Shown one piece after another: positions 52,203 to 62,464 of a stretch of DNA of 64,000 nucleotides. Location of the stretch: positions 62,001 to 126,000 of the forward strand of contig JBBBDQ010001610.1 in NCBI GenBank assembly GCA_037127315.1. The letters run 5' to 3'. The translations under genes and the position numbers were made by a program. The notes beneath the pieces are model-generated. The model was not told the origin of the DNA and did no database searches. It saw nothing but the letters and a program-made list of their open reading frames with translations. Positions within the stretch are counted from its first letter, which is position 1. Every line of letters begins with the position of its first letter. This DNA comes from Ascarosepion bandense. Lineage: Eukaryota; Mollusca; Cephalopoda; Sepiida; Sepiidae.

Positions 52203-52879
52203 CACACACACAGACACACACACACATATACACACAGAGAGACAAAGTTAAATTTACAAATAAGTTTAGATTAGATGAGATGTTGACACCCCAATCATCT
52301 GCATCGCAAAAATAGAAAAGCATTTATACATATCTACTACTGACCGCACGAATGTAACCACTCATTTCCGCCTCCACACAGGGTCTTATGATAAGAGAAT
52401 GTCAAATCTCTAAAGGAAACCAAACCAGCAGAAACTTATTTGCTAGATTTTCCTACTAATTGAATCAATCAATTCTTAATTAAAATCGATGTGTAAAATA
52501 ATGAAACTACTTTAATTGTGACATCCGGATTATAAAGGACACTTTCGGTGTATCTTTTGAAAACGATGTTTATACATTTAAAACGATAATGAACAATTTA
52601 CTCAGTCAGGGTTAAAACAACGTCGACAAAGACAAGGAACATATGGCAATAAACATTTCTTATAGTTGTAATTCCACCTACAATAATAATGAAAAAAAAG
52701 CATAAAATAAATTCTTTGTTTTAAAACTGACTTTACGAGTGGAAACAATTAAGTCACCAGTATTTATATAGTTTAATAATTGTTTGATAGATTTTTAATA
52801 AATTTCTGTAAACCTAAATCGTAAAAAGTGAAATTTATTCTGACCCATTTACGAGTCGAACATTTTTGCTAAAAAGCCT

Positions 52880-53369
52880 TGTAATAAAAATAATTGGGCT
52901 ATTTTGTTAAATATCTTCATGAATTTCTCTTACGTAATAAAAAAGCAAAAGAATTTAATCTACAAGAATTATGTGAGAGAGTACATAAATCTAAATTCAG
53001 GTACCTAAATTTCCATCGTATAAATACATTGTATACATTTCAGTTCGGTGATCAATGACAGATATAGGAAATCCATGAAAAAAAAAGTTTAATGTTGTGT
53101 ATTTCTTTATAGAATATGACTTAGGAAGAAGGTATTATTTGTCTGCGTTGAATTAAGTTTTTTTATCACATCTAACTTATATATTTGGGTTAATCACTAT
53201 TATCATTAGGAAGCCATGAGTTTATGCTATTTGCATTCCTATATAGAAAAGTAGTAAATCTATGAGTGCCGGAATAAATAAATACATTCAGGAATAGAAT
53301 TTTATTATTAATATTAAATTCTAATGTAAATTTGAGGACGAAGTGACTTTCAATTTTGTCATTTAAGTA

Positions 53370-53439
<70 letters not shown>

Positions 53440-53575
53440 TTCTCTCTCATCGTATGGTGGAAGAATGCAGTATTTGATAGCAATTTTTCAATAATTTCCT
53501 GTAAATTTGTCTTTTTGCTATATCTCCTGTTTGTTGTGCCCGTCAGGTGCACAAGATTTTTAGGTAGATTATTTG
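52880..53575 (-). pseudogene. Antisense Penelope-like RT fragment, unit 4
   Basis: Same fragment in unit 4, with the microsatellite changed to (CA)n followed by (TA)n (53377-53434). Confidence 0.52.
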
Positions 53576-54069
53576 CTACTTCTCACTGTCATTCGTGCCT
53601 TGAACATATCCTGTGAATGTCAAGTCTCCAAGTCCTTGTGGTGAGTACAAAATTAAAATAACCTTCTTTGCTTCGCTGTTTGCAAATTTCCCAAGCAAGT
53701 GTGAAAATATTTATTAAACAATGGAAGGAGAGAGATTTTGTGAAAACAGCAAATTAAATTTCAATGCACTGTTTCATGTTTCTTCCTGTCCATAAATGAA
53801 TTTGCGTTGAAAGCTAACCATGTGATCCGAGTTGCTTATTTGTACACATTTTCCGGCCGATGCAAGCAGATGAACATGGGAGTAAAGAACAGTCAATCCA
53901 GCAGAATGTAACAGAATTTGTTAACCGCTGACCGGGCACAACTGCCCAAGCAACCCGTATTTACACCCCATCAAGTTCTTATTCGTGCTGCTTTCTTTAT
54001 TTCTTCTTCTCCATCACAAAGATAAAAAGGGGCGTAAGACAATGATGTGTCTTTTCGCCGGATTTATTC

Positions 54070-54565
54070 AGCTTGTGCAGAATGACTATACAGAGAACCC
54101 TAGATGTTAATCCAGGATATGTCATCGGAGGCCACAATTTTAAGAACATAATGTACCCAGATGATATAATACAGATAGCGGACACGGAAAAGAAATTACA
54201 AAACCTCCTACAGAGGGTAGCTGATGAGAGTGACAATAAAGGACTACAATTAAACTGCAAGAAAACCGAATGCATGCTCATCAGCAACAAAGCAGCCCCA
54301 AATGACAAATACAGGTGTGGGATACAAAAATCGAGCTGGTACAAATATTGAAATATTTGGAAAGTGCTCTAACAGAAGACAGAAAGTGTGACACTGAGAT
54401 CCGAAGGCGAATTGGCACAGAGAAAAATTCGTTCCAGAGGTTGAGTAAAGTATTAAGACATAGGAAAATCAATCTGTGCACAAAGTTTAATACTATATGT
54501 GTTAATACCGTCATTAATTTACGTTCTTTTAGACATGGTGACGCAAGCTGTTCATGAAAACCCAG
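54070..54565 (+). pseudogene. RTE-like LINE RT fragment (LINE-D), unit 4
   Basis: A slightly less degraded version, with the motif reading YPDD and 12 extra nucleotides before it. The same frameshift separates the ECMLIS end from the ILKYLESALTED part. Confidence 0.7.
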
Positions 54566-55789
54566 CCGATCTCCATCTCGTTGTGATCAAGGCAGTAACG
54601 CCATAGTAAATGATGAAACAGTTACAGATGTCCCCAGTGATGCATTTGGAACATAGTCACTGTAGACATAGAAAGAAAAAGACATTGACACATTTCTCCG
54701 TTTAAATTTTCATAAATGTCAAATGTTCATTGAAACTGCAGTCTTTTATTTTTCGTACAAATTTGAGTGAAATAAATGTTTAATACACCTGGACATGTAT
54801 GTCTTTGAGTGTGAATCATTTCCACCGTATATAATATGTAAATTGTGAATGTCTACATTAGTTTTGCTTACGTAAATGAAATATCACTTATATCCTTAAT
54901 GTGGTACATTTTGTATATATTGCAAATATAACAGATATTACATATTTACATTTCGCTATGTGCTACCAATAGCTGGCCCATCGTTCTTACCATTGAGATC
55001 ATACAAGCAACCAGATGCTCTCTAATGCACAGATTTGTGTTTGTGTGTAAACTTACGGACTGCAAATGCAATATGTCTTATACGTTACAACAAGCTTTTG
55101 AAATTATCAAAACTTTCATAAAGCCAATAATTTTATATATTTGTCATAATGTCCGTTTCAGAAAAGATTTATAATTATCTGGCTATTAAATGAATAAACA
55201 AGAAAGGGCCGAAACTAAATTTTACCGAATTTTCCAAAGAAAAACATCAGATCTTTTTATTTTGTGTCTTATCATTGTAAGTTTGAGACACTTATTTGTA
55301 TAGATGTCATGCATTAGGTCATACCCTGTTAGAAATATCTAAACTGTCAGATGTATACAACTGATTCCTCAGATCGAAGTCTTTTTAGGAAAGCGAATAA
55401 ATAGGAGAATATCTTTTCAAAGAGAATTAAAGAAATTCATCATAGGATTAAATACTTAAAAACTCAAAAAAGTGTAATAGTTTAAACTAGGATGATATGA
55501 ATATGAATCCCAGAATTGTTCTCACACAGATATTAACATGATGTATTTTAAAGTAAACTAAATTTGACCGAATTTTCCCAAAGTACACCTTTTGAGAAAA
55601 TAGAATATTTTTATTCAGACGATCTTAAATCCGGAAATATAATGTCTTAAATTTGACGCAAATTCGAATTATTTTCATTAAATAATTATTTTGATAAGAA
55701 TAAAAACCAACATTTATAATTTCCTTCAGACTTTGTCTATAATTCAGGCATTTTTGACACTGATGTTTTTCTCTGTCACTACGTATTAC

Positions 55790-56010
55790 TTGTTCTCATG
55801 TTGTGTTCATCTTGATATTTGATCGGCTTAGGAAATATTTGTAGCCTATCATATGTGCTGATTCTTTAAGTTTACGTAGTTTACAGAGGCATTCCCTTTC
55901 TATTATTCCAACTTCATAGGGAGCGCTGATGCCCTTTCCCACTCCATATGTGGTCAACTACGCCTGATTTGTTTCATCTCCTCTCGTGTTACGCACTTGC
56001 GATGTACTTG
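55790..56010 (-). pseudogene. Penelope-like distal fragment, unit 4
   Basis: Corresponds to unit 1 about 15350-15590. Only the far C-terminal coding part remains, and the GIY-YIG start is absent. It marks the right edge of the recognisable unit 4. Confidence 0.5.
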
Positions 56011-56834
56011 TAGCCTTACTTTAAGTGGGTGGCCTGTTTCTTCTTTATATTTCTTTCCACTGTTACATAAAATGGCGTCATTAGTTAAGTCCTTCTCTGT
56101 TTGGGGTTATCCGTATACGGCAAGCTATCATTCAACGGACAATTCCTCAACTTCAACACCCACCACCTATACAATGCAAAGAAAGGGATAGTTCGCTGCC
56201 TGCAACATTGAGCAAACGTCAAATACAATTATATTTTTTTGATCAATATCACGTAACTGAAGAGGAATCAGCTGCTGACATTCCATGTGATGAAGCAGGA
56301 AACCAGTCACCATAGGCACAGGCAACAAAAACATCAAACGTGGCCATATTTCATCGTGTATATTGTCATGATAGATAATAAAATATACTTCAAATTAGTC
56401 ATAGTTTGATTTAAAAATATTGATTTTAAGAGATGTATTTATCTATTTACCTACATCATTAATTCACCCAGAAAATAAAATGCTGAGATTCTTCATAACA
56501 AGAACATGTATCCATCTCTTCTCATGACTTTCTTGATGCAAGTCAAAGTGGAATACATCTGTGTTACGTTTACTTAAATTCTATCATAAACAAATCTATT
56601 TAAAAATTATGATGGAAATTTGCAACTTTCATGTTTGTTTTTTGAATTTATTCGTGTATTTTCGATGGTCTCTTAAATCAGAATTAAATGAATATTTTTA
56701 TTTTGACAGGCAATATTTTACTTGTGTGTAGAACTATTTGAACGCTACAATTGAATTCACTTTTAAATATACGAACGTTATATATGATGTCATGTGAAAA
56801 ATGGATTCAGATATCTTTACTCTACTGAAAGATT
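56010..56834. other. Single-copy AT-rich DNA right of unit 4
   Basis: Not found elsewhere in the window. A 64-codon open frame at 55997-56191 begins in Penelope-derived sequence and shows no family resemblance. No other feature is recognised. Confidence 0.35.
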
Positions 56835-56999
56835 ATGAACAAAATAGTGTTTCCAATGTGTAAGATATTCAATGCAGCTTGTGTCCTTTCTGTAATAATT
56901 GTTTCGATTTATTCCACTCTTTATTTGCTGCTGTCTACGAACAATTGTCATGATAAAAGGTGTAATTTGGTTGTTTGCGTTTTGAAGAACAATATATGA
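56835..56999 (+). CDS. Short ORF with a membrane-spanning segment, uncertain
   Basis: A 54-codon frame begins MNKIVFPMCK. Residues 11-33 form a long hydrophobic stretch, then come four cysteines in the remainder and a TGA stop at 56997. It lies just upstream of the candidate exon at 57024. An alternative reading uses the strong GTAAGA donor at 56860, leaving phase 1, which joins in frame with the 57024 acceptor but drops the membrane segment. Either could be the 5' end of a small gene; neither is proven. Confidence 0.2.
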   Translation: MNKIVFPMCKIFNAACVLSVIIVSIYSTLYLLLSTNNCHDKRCNLVVCVLKNNI

Positions 57000-57023
57000 A
57001 TGAATTGCACTAAACTTTGACAG

Positions 57024-57203
57024 GTGACATATCAATCTACGATATAGTGTGGTGTATGAGTAATCAGTCCAAGAATTTACTGTTCTTTCGTGATTTTGAT
57101 ACTGGAGATGACATCACAAACGCGGCAAAGGAATTCAGGAACGATATAATTTGTTTTGTAACGGTGCAGAAGTTTAGAAGTATTGCATTATTTGCAAATT
57201 TGA
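57024..57203 (+). CDS. Possible host exon, thioredoxin/PDI-like segment
   Basis: An open segment of 180 nt is bounded by a CTTTGACAG acceptor and a GTGAGT donor, phase 1 at both ends (symmetric). It encodes about 59 residues, including SKNLLFFRDFDTG and NAAKEFRNDIICFVTV. The pattern (K-x-LLFF, then aromatic-rich AAKEFR followed by a hydrophobic strand) resembles the second half of a thioredoxin-fold b-type domain of protein disulfide isomerases. No CxxC is present, as in b domains. The segment is single-copy in the window. It could be an exon of a gene extending outside, a processed remnant, or chance. No neighbouring exon is secure. Confidence 0.35.
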
Positions 57204-57509
57204 GTGAGTAGATAAAGAAAAAAATACTATATTCTGAGTAGCGGAAAAGAAATAATGACTTCAAATGAACTAAAATGCAAGGCTTAGCTTACAATAATTT
57301 AAAAGAGATACACGTAGAAAAACTCATTTTAAAAATAATCGATGATAGAAAAGATCTTACGTTAACTACAGATATGAAAAATATATTTTTAAGGCGCACT
57401 ATATTTATGTGTAAAATTGTTCAAAGAATATTACTTTATTTGTACTGTTTTTTGGTAACCTATTTAATATTTTGAACGTAAAATAAATAAAGACATATAT
57501 ATTGCACAT

Positions 57510-58062
57510 ATATAAATCTACCGTCAACCATGGTATTGAATACTGCTATCACTGATACATCTCGGGTGCCACTGATATATCTCGGAGTTCTTGGCAAAAT
57601 CCACCGGAGAACCTGCAACGTAACTGATCCCGACCTAATGGCTCAACACTAGTTACTTTCTCACCGACGTCTCTTCTCCAAATACTTTCACGGTTTCTGC
57701 TCAGATTAGATTAGCTACCGGGTGCCAACTCTGCTTAAATTTACATGAGCTACTAGACAAGCGACTAGGTCCCACCCTTTTACAGTGAAATCAATTATAT
57801 ATATATGCAACTTCTACTGTAAATGAAGCTTTTCCTGCCATTTCCTGCCTGTGAATTTCCTTTCCCTATACATGTTTGTATCACGTTCTTTTCCCTTTCA
57901 ACTCTACTCTCATGCAGTTTTCTTCACACCAGGATTCTCATAATTCTCTCACTCGTTCTCTCACATATCACATAATTGTTTCTCTTTCTTAACACTCTCC
58001 TCTTATGTAACCCCTTGCGCACCAGTTGCAGTGCGTCCTTGTTTGGAATGAAATGATTATAA
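57510..58062 (+). pseudogene. LINE-A C-terminal and 3' UTR fragment
   Basis: Sense-strand remnant matching the end of LINE-A. It has HGIEYC, then LGKIHRRT-like and LLSHRR segments, and then the conserved 3' end around CCCCTTGCGCACCAGTTGCAG. Frames are broken by several stops. It is diverged from the 37.5-39.3 kb copy and is thus an independent insertion. Confidence 0.65.
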
Positions 58063-58345
58063 AGTAAACATGTGTCAATGAAAGACAAAGGCAAACATCC
58101 ACCATCAGCGACGATTTTATCATGTGTTGACATAAAACTTTGCTAAGCAACAATACTCTCGTGCAGATCTCTTCACACAATTATTCTCATTTTTCTCTTA
58201 CTCATTCTCTGAAATATCATGTAATTGTTTCTCTTTCTTAACACTCTCCTCTTATGTAACTCCTTGCGAACCAGTTGCAGTGCGTCCTTCTTGGAAATGA
58301 AATAATTATAAAGTAAACATATGTCAATGTAAGATAGAGGCAAAG
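57905..58345. repeat. Local tandem duplication, period about 241 bp
   Basis: Two diverged copies (about 57905-58100 and 58147-58345) share CTTTCTTAACACTCTCCTCTT and the LINE-A 3' terminus around CAGTTGCAGTGCGTCCTT. The end of the LINE-A fragment plus its flank is therefore doubled. Confidence 0.7.
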
Positions 58346-58369
58346 GAATGCAAAGCAGAATATAAAATT

Positions 58370-59520
58370 CTACTTTCTTATATCTAAATTTAATCTCTAA
58401 CTGCGGTTAGGTATAAATGTTTTCTTCATTTTCTTTTTTCTTAAAAAAAGGAATATCTATAGTATTCCCTGCACTCCTCTGTAAAAAAATCATTCCTGTT
58501 TTGACTAAATTAAATTTTGTACTCAATATTGGTTTAATTAGTTGAACGCAATAATACAGAAGAATGTAAATAATCGATTATTTTTTCCCACCATTTTGTT
58601 CACCCATTTGGTAAAAAATGCAATAAAACTATGACATTATTTAATTAGTAAAGCCTCTTTTGGCTTATATATATTAAAGACATTATAGACTAAAAAATAT
58701 ATATTAAAGACATTATAGACTAAAAAAATATATATTAAAGACATTATAGACTAAAAAATAGAAATTCGCTTATTAATGCAATTTTAAAAGAACTGTTCTA
58801 ATTTTTGAAATTGTAATCATTTATAAAGTTTCAAAAAATATTTTCAAAGTATTTCAAAGAATTTTAGATGTTGGGCTGTTACGTTATTAATTAAAAACTA
58901 TATTTACTAATCGAAAGTAGGAAGGTTTAACACTAATCATTGAGCCATCGCATTTTTACAATAATCTTTAAATGTTTAAGTATTTGAAGTTTTCTTTTTT
59001 GCGTGTAGTAATTTCTGTGTGTCCATGAAAATGTCATGTGTTTCACGGTTTCTTGCGGGAAATAATTTTGACAATTTTATAATTTCCAGTAGCCATACAC
59101 TTATCTTTCTCCACAATTGTCGAGCTGTCACCAATCTGTCAAATACAAGGGACTGGTCAGAATGTACGACACTGTCTATAAGAAATAATTTTATTCTCAG
59201 TTTTATGCTATAAAGAAGTAATACTTGAGTAAATCAGATTAATTGAACATTAAATTTGCTAATTTTCTAAAAATTATATGGTACAGATTTATATTCTACT
59301 TTTGAAAGTTTTAAAACCAAGAATTGATGTTTTTTTACAAATGCCTCGATCGCATATAAATGGGGTAAAATTTGAAAAATTAAAAAAAATTGCAAACTTT
59401 TAGATTCTAATCATTAATATTTATATTAATGATATTAACATTTTTGTTTGAAATACACAAAAACATTTCAGTTAATGGAAATTTACCTTTCAATAAAATC
59501 TAAAACAAAAGTTTCAAGAA
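58370..59520. repeat. Fragment of a fifth duplication unit
   Basis: Aligns with unit 1 from about 4830 (just after the solo LTR) through 6870, skipping the LINE-A insertion. It is therefore an uninterrupted version of that stretch. It carries no peptide gene. It stops abruptly at about 59520, where the 378-bp monomer array begins. Confidence 0.8.
58664..58760. repeat. Three-copy 31-bp tandem repeat
   Basis: TATATATTAAAGACATTATA followed by GACTAAAAAA occurs three times in a row. Units 3 and 4 have only one copy at the orthologous place (39336, 48460), so this is an expansion private to unit 5. Confidence 0.85.
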
Positions 59521-59521
59521 A

Positions 59522-61914
59522 AGTTTTTGTGAAATTTCTTGGAAATTATTTTATTTATTTATTTTTTTTTTTTCGTCTTTTGGCCGTCTTTGTTTTTTTT
59601 TTTTTTCGTCACTTAATTTGTGTAAATAATTTTGCTATTCAAGGGTATTTTCGACTAATGATAAATAGCATCACGGTTCAATTATTTCCATTAGTTTTGT
59701 CTTGTAGAAGATTTAAATTTCTGTCTTCGAGAGATTGAATTCTTAACGGTTTGGTAAGCGAACGCAAGCAACATAACTCGACTATATTCTGTAAAAAACG
59801 GTTTAATTTCTATTTTTGTCTTCAGAAATTGAATTAAATCAACTTTACAGTGTTAGCTGCTTGTGGTAAGTCAACCGGGATTCAGTCCATTTTTCAGTCT
59901 GTTTTTGTGAAATTTCTGAAATTATTTTATTTATTTATTTTTTTTTTTTTTTCGTCTTTTGGCCGTCTTTTCTTGTTTTTTTTTTTTTTCGTCACTTAAT
60001 TTGTGTAAATAATTTTGCTATTCAAGGGTATTTTCGACTAATGATAAATAGCATCACGGTTCAATTATTTCCATTAGTTTTGTCTTGTAGAAGATTTAAA
60101 TTTCTGTCTTCGAGAGATTGAATTTTAACGGTTTGTGAAGCGAACGCAAGCAACATAACTCGACTATATTCTGTAAAAACGGTTTAATTTCTATTTTTGT
60201 CTTCAGAAATTGAATTAAATCAACTTTACAGTGTTAGCTGCTTGTGGTAAGTCAACCGGGATTCAGTCCATTTTTCAGTCTGTTTTTGTGAAATTTCTTG
60301 GAAATTATTTTATTTATTTATTTTTTTTTTTTTTCGTCTTTTGGCCGTCTTTGTTTTTTTTTCGTCACTTAATTTTGTGTAAATAATTTGCTATTCAAGG
60401 GTATTTTCGACTAATGATAAATAGCATCACGGTTCAATTATTTCCATTAGTTTTGTCTTGTAGAAGATTTAAATTTCTGTCTTCGAGAGATTGAATTCTT
60501 AACGGTTTGGTAAGCGAACGCAAGCAACATAACTCGACTATATTCTGTAAAAAACGGTTTAATTTCTATTTTTGTCTTCAGAAATTGAATTAAATCAACT
60601 TTACAGTGTTAGCTGCTTGTGGTAAGTCAACCGGGATTCAGTCCATTTTTCAGTCTGTTTTTGTGAAATTTCTTGGAAATTATTTTTATTTATTTATTTT
60701 TTTTTTTTTTCGTCTTTTGGCCGTCTTTGTTTTTTTTTTCGTCACTTAATTTGTGTAAATACCTTTGCTATTCAAGGGTATTTTCGACTAATGATAAATA
60801 GCATCACGGTTCAATTATTTCCATTATCTTTGTCTTGTAGAAGATTTAAATTTCTGTCTTCGAGAGATTGAATTCTTAACGGTTTGGTAAGCGAACGCAA
60901 GCAACATAACTCGACTATATTCTGTAAAAAACGGTTTAATTTCTATTTTTGTCTTCAGAAATTGAATTAAATCAACTTTACAGTGTTAGCTGCTTGTGGT
61001 AAGTCAACCGGGATTCAGTCCATTTTTCAGTCTGTTTTTGTGAAATTCTGGAAATTATTTTATTTATTTATTTTTTTTTTTCGTCTTTTGGCCGTCTTTG
61101 TTTTTTTTTTTTCGTCACTTAATTTGTGTAAATAATTTTGCTATTCAAGGGTATTTTCGACTAATGATAAATAGCATCACGGTTCAATTATTTCCATTAG
61201 TTTTGTCTTGTAGAAGATTTAAATTTCTGTCTTCGAGAGATTGAATTCTTAACGGTTTGGTAAGCGAACGCAAGCAACATAACTCGACTATATTCTGTAA
61301 AAAACGGTTTAATTTCTATTTTTGTCTTCAGAAATTGAATTAAATCAACTTTACAGTGTTAGCTGCTTCTTGTGGTAAGTCAAATCGGGATTCAGTCCAT
61401 TTTTTTCAGTCTGTTTTTGTGAAATTTCTTGAAATTATTTTATTTATTTATTTTTTTTTTTTCGTCTTTTGGCCGTCTTTGTTTTTTTTTCGTCACTTAA
61501 TTTGTGTAAATAATTTTGCTATTCACAGTATTTTCGACTAATGATAAATAGCATCACGGTTCAATTATTTCATTAGTTTTGTCTTGTAGAAGATTTAAAT
61601 TTCTGTCTTCGAGAGATTGAATTCTTAACGGTTTGGTAAGCGGAACGCAAGCAACATAACTCGACTATATTCTGTAAAAAACGGTTTAATTTCTATTTTT
61701 GTCTTCAGAAATTGAATTAAATCAACTTTACAGTGTTAGCTGCTTGTGGTAAGTCAACCGGGATTCAGTCCATTTTTCAGTCTGTTTTTTGTGAAATTTC
61801 TTGGAAATTATTTTATTTATTTATTTTTTTTTTTTCGTCTTTTGGCCGTCTTTGTTTTTTTCGTCACTTAATTTGTGTAAATAATTTTGCTATTCAAGGG
61901 TATTTTCGACTTTT
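59522..61914 (+). repeat. Tandem array of about 378-bp monomers (six plus a partial)
   Basis: Monomers begin near 59522, 59901, 60292, 60657, 61034, 61413 and 61784 (the last cut at about 61914). Lengths are 365-391 bp, differing mostly in two T-homopolymers. Each holds the landmarks CGTCTTTTGGCCGTC, CGTCACTTAATTTGTGTAAA, AAGCGAACGCAAGCAACATA and TTGTGGTAAGTCAA. No reading frame is conserved; short open stretches in it are incidental. The array starts exactly where unit 5 homology ends and is followed by the LINE-A leader, so it may be the monomeric 5' region of that LINE. Confidence 0.9.
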
Positions 61915-61954
61915 ACTAAGTTAAAACTTTGTAAGCCTCAGTCACTTTTTCCTT

Positions 61955-61993
<39 letters not shown>

Positions 61994-62464
61994 GGAGTAG
62001 ATAGTTTCTACTATCGCCCGGTCTCACACTCCACCCCCTTCTTTTGAATGAGTTTAGAGGTGATCACCTTGTTTCTTGTTTAGGAAGGGGTTCCCGGTTC
62101 ATCCCCTTTCTCTGGTCTTGGTGTTAGTTCAGCTGGAAGCTCTTTGCAGTTACGGAGTATGGTGGCAAAGTCTTTACATTCTGAGGGTACCGGGTTGGCA
62201 GTTTCCTGGTTGCTGCTTCCGACTGGTAGTTAGGAGCCCGAACTCTTGCGTAGCGTCTTGAGAGGCCGCTCTGATCAACAGTTGAATAATACCGGGGTTC
62301 TTGTAGTGCCATATCGCGCATGGACGGGCGTCCCTGCATGAACGTTCGGTGGGCAACCCCGAGGCCACATTATGTTGTAGGCCGCGCCAGTCTCCATCCT
62401 TCACAAGTTGCAAATGATTGACCGACTGATTCTATTCTAAGACCACTCCTTTAACTGAATTACT
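61915..62464 (+). other. Leader / probable 5' UTR of LINE-A
   Basis: Begins with an AT-rich bridge and a T tract at about 61958-61989, then about 470 bp of noticeably GC-richer sequence up to the LINE ATG at 62465. It has no sustained frame on either strand. Position and composition fit an internal-promoter 5' UTR of the downstream LINE. This is inference. Confidence 0.5.

Larger units (their letters stand above)
44871..56000. repeat. Tandem segmental duplication, unit 4 (diverged, several deletions)
   Basis: Begins with the same start sequence, mutated, and ends in the Penelope-related segment. It lost about 1.2 kb near 45258 and the equivalent of unit 1 about 6770-8935 near 49110. It never had, or lost, the solo LTR (site at 48184) and LINE-A (near 48400). 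From about 49.5 kb to 54.5 kb it again resembles units 1 and 2 closely. Confidence 0.88.

Noticed and set aside
59522..61914. CRISPR-like or centromeric satellite array
   Set aside because: Monomers of about 378 bp abut directly with no spacers, and the array has only about six copies ending in a LINE leader.
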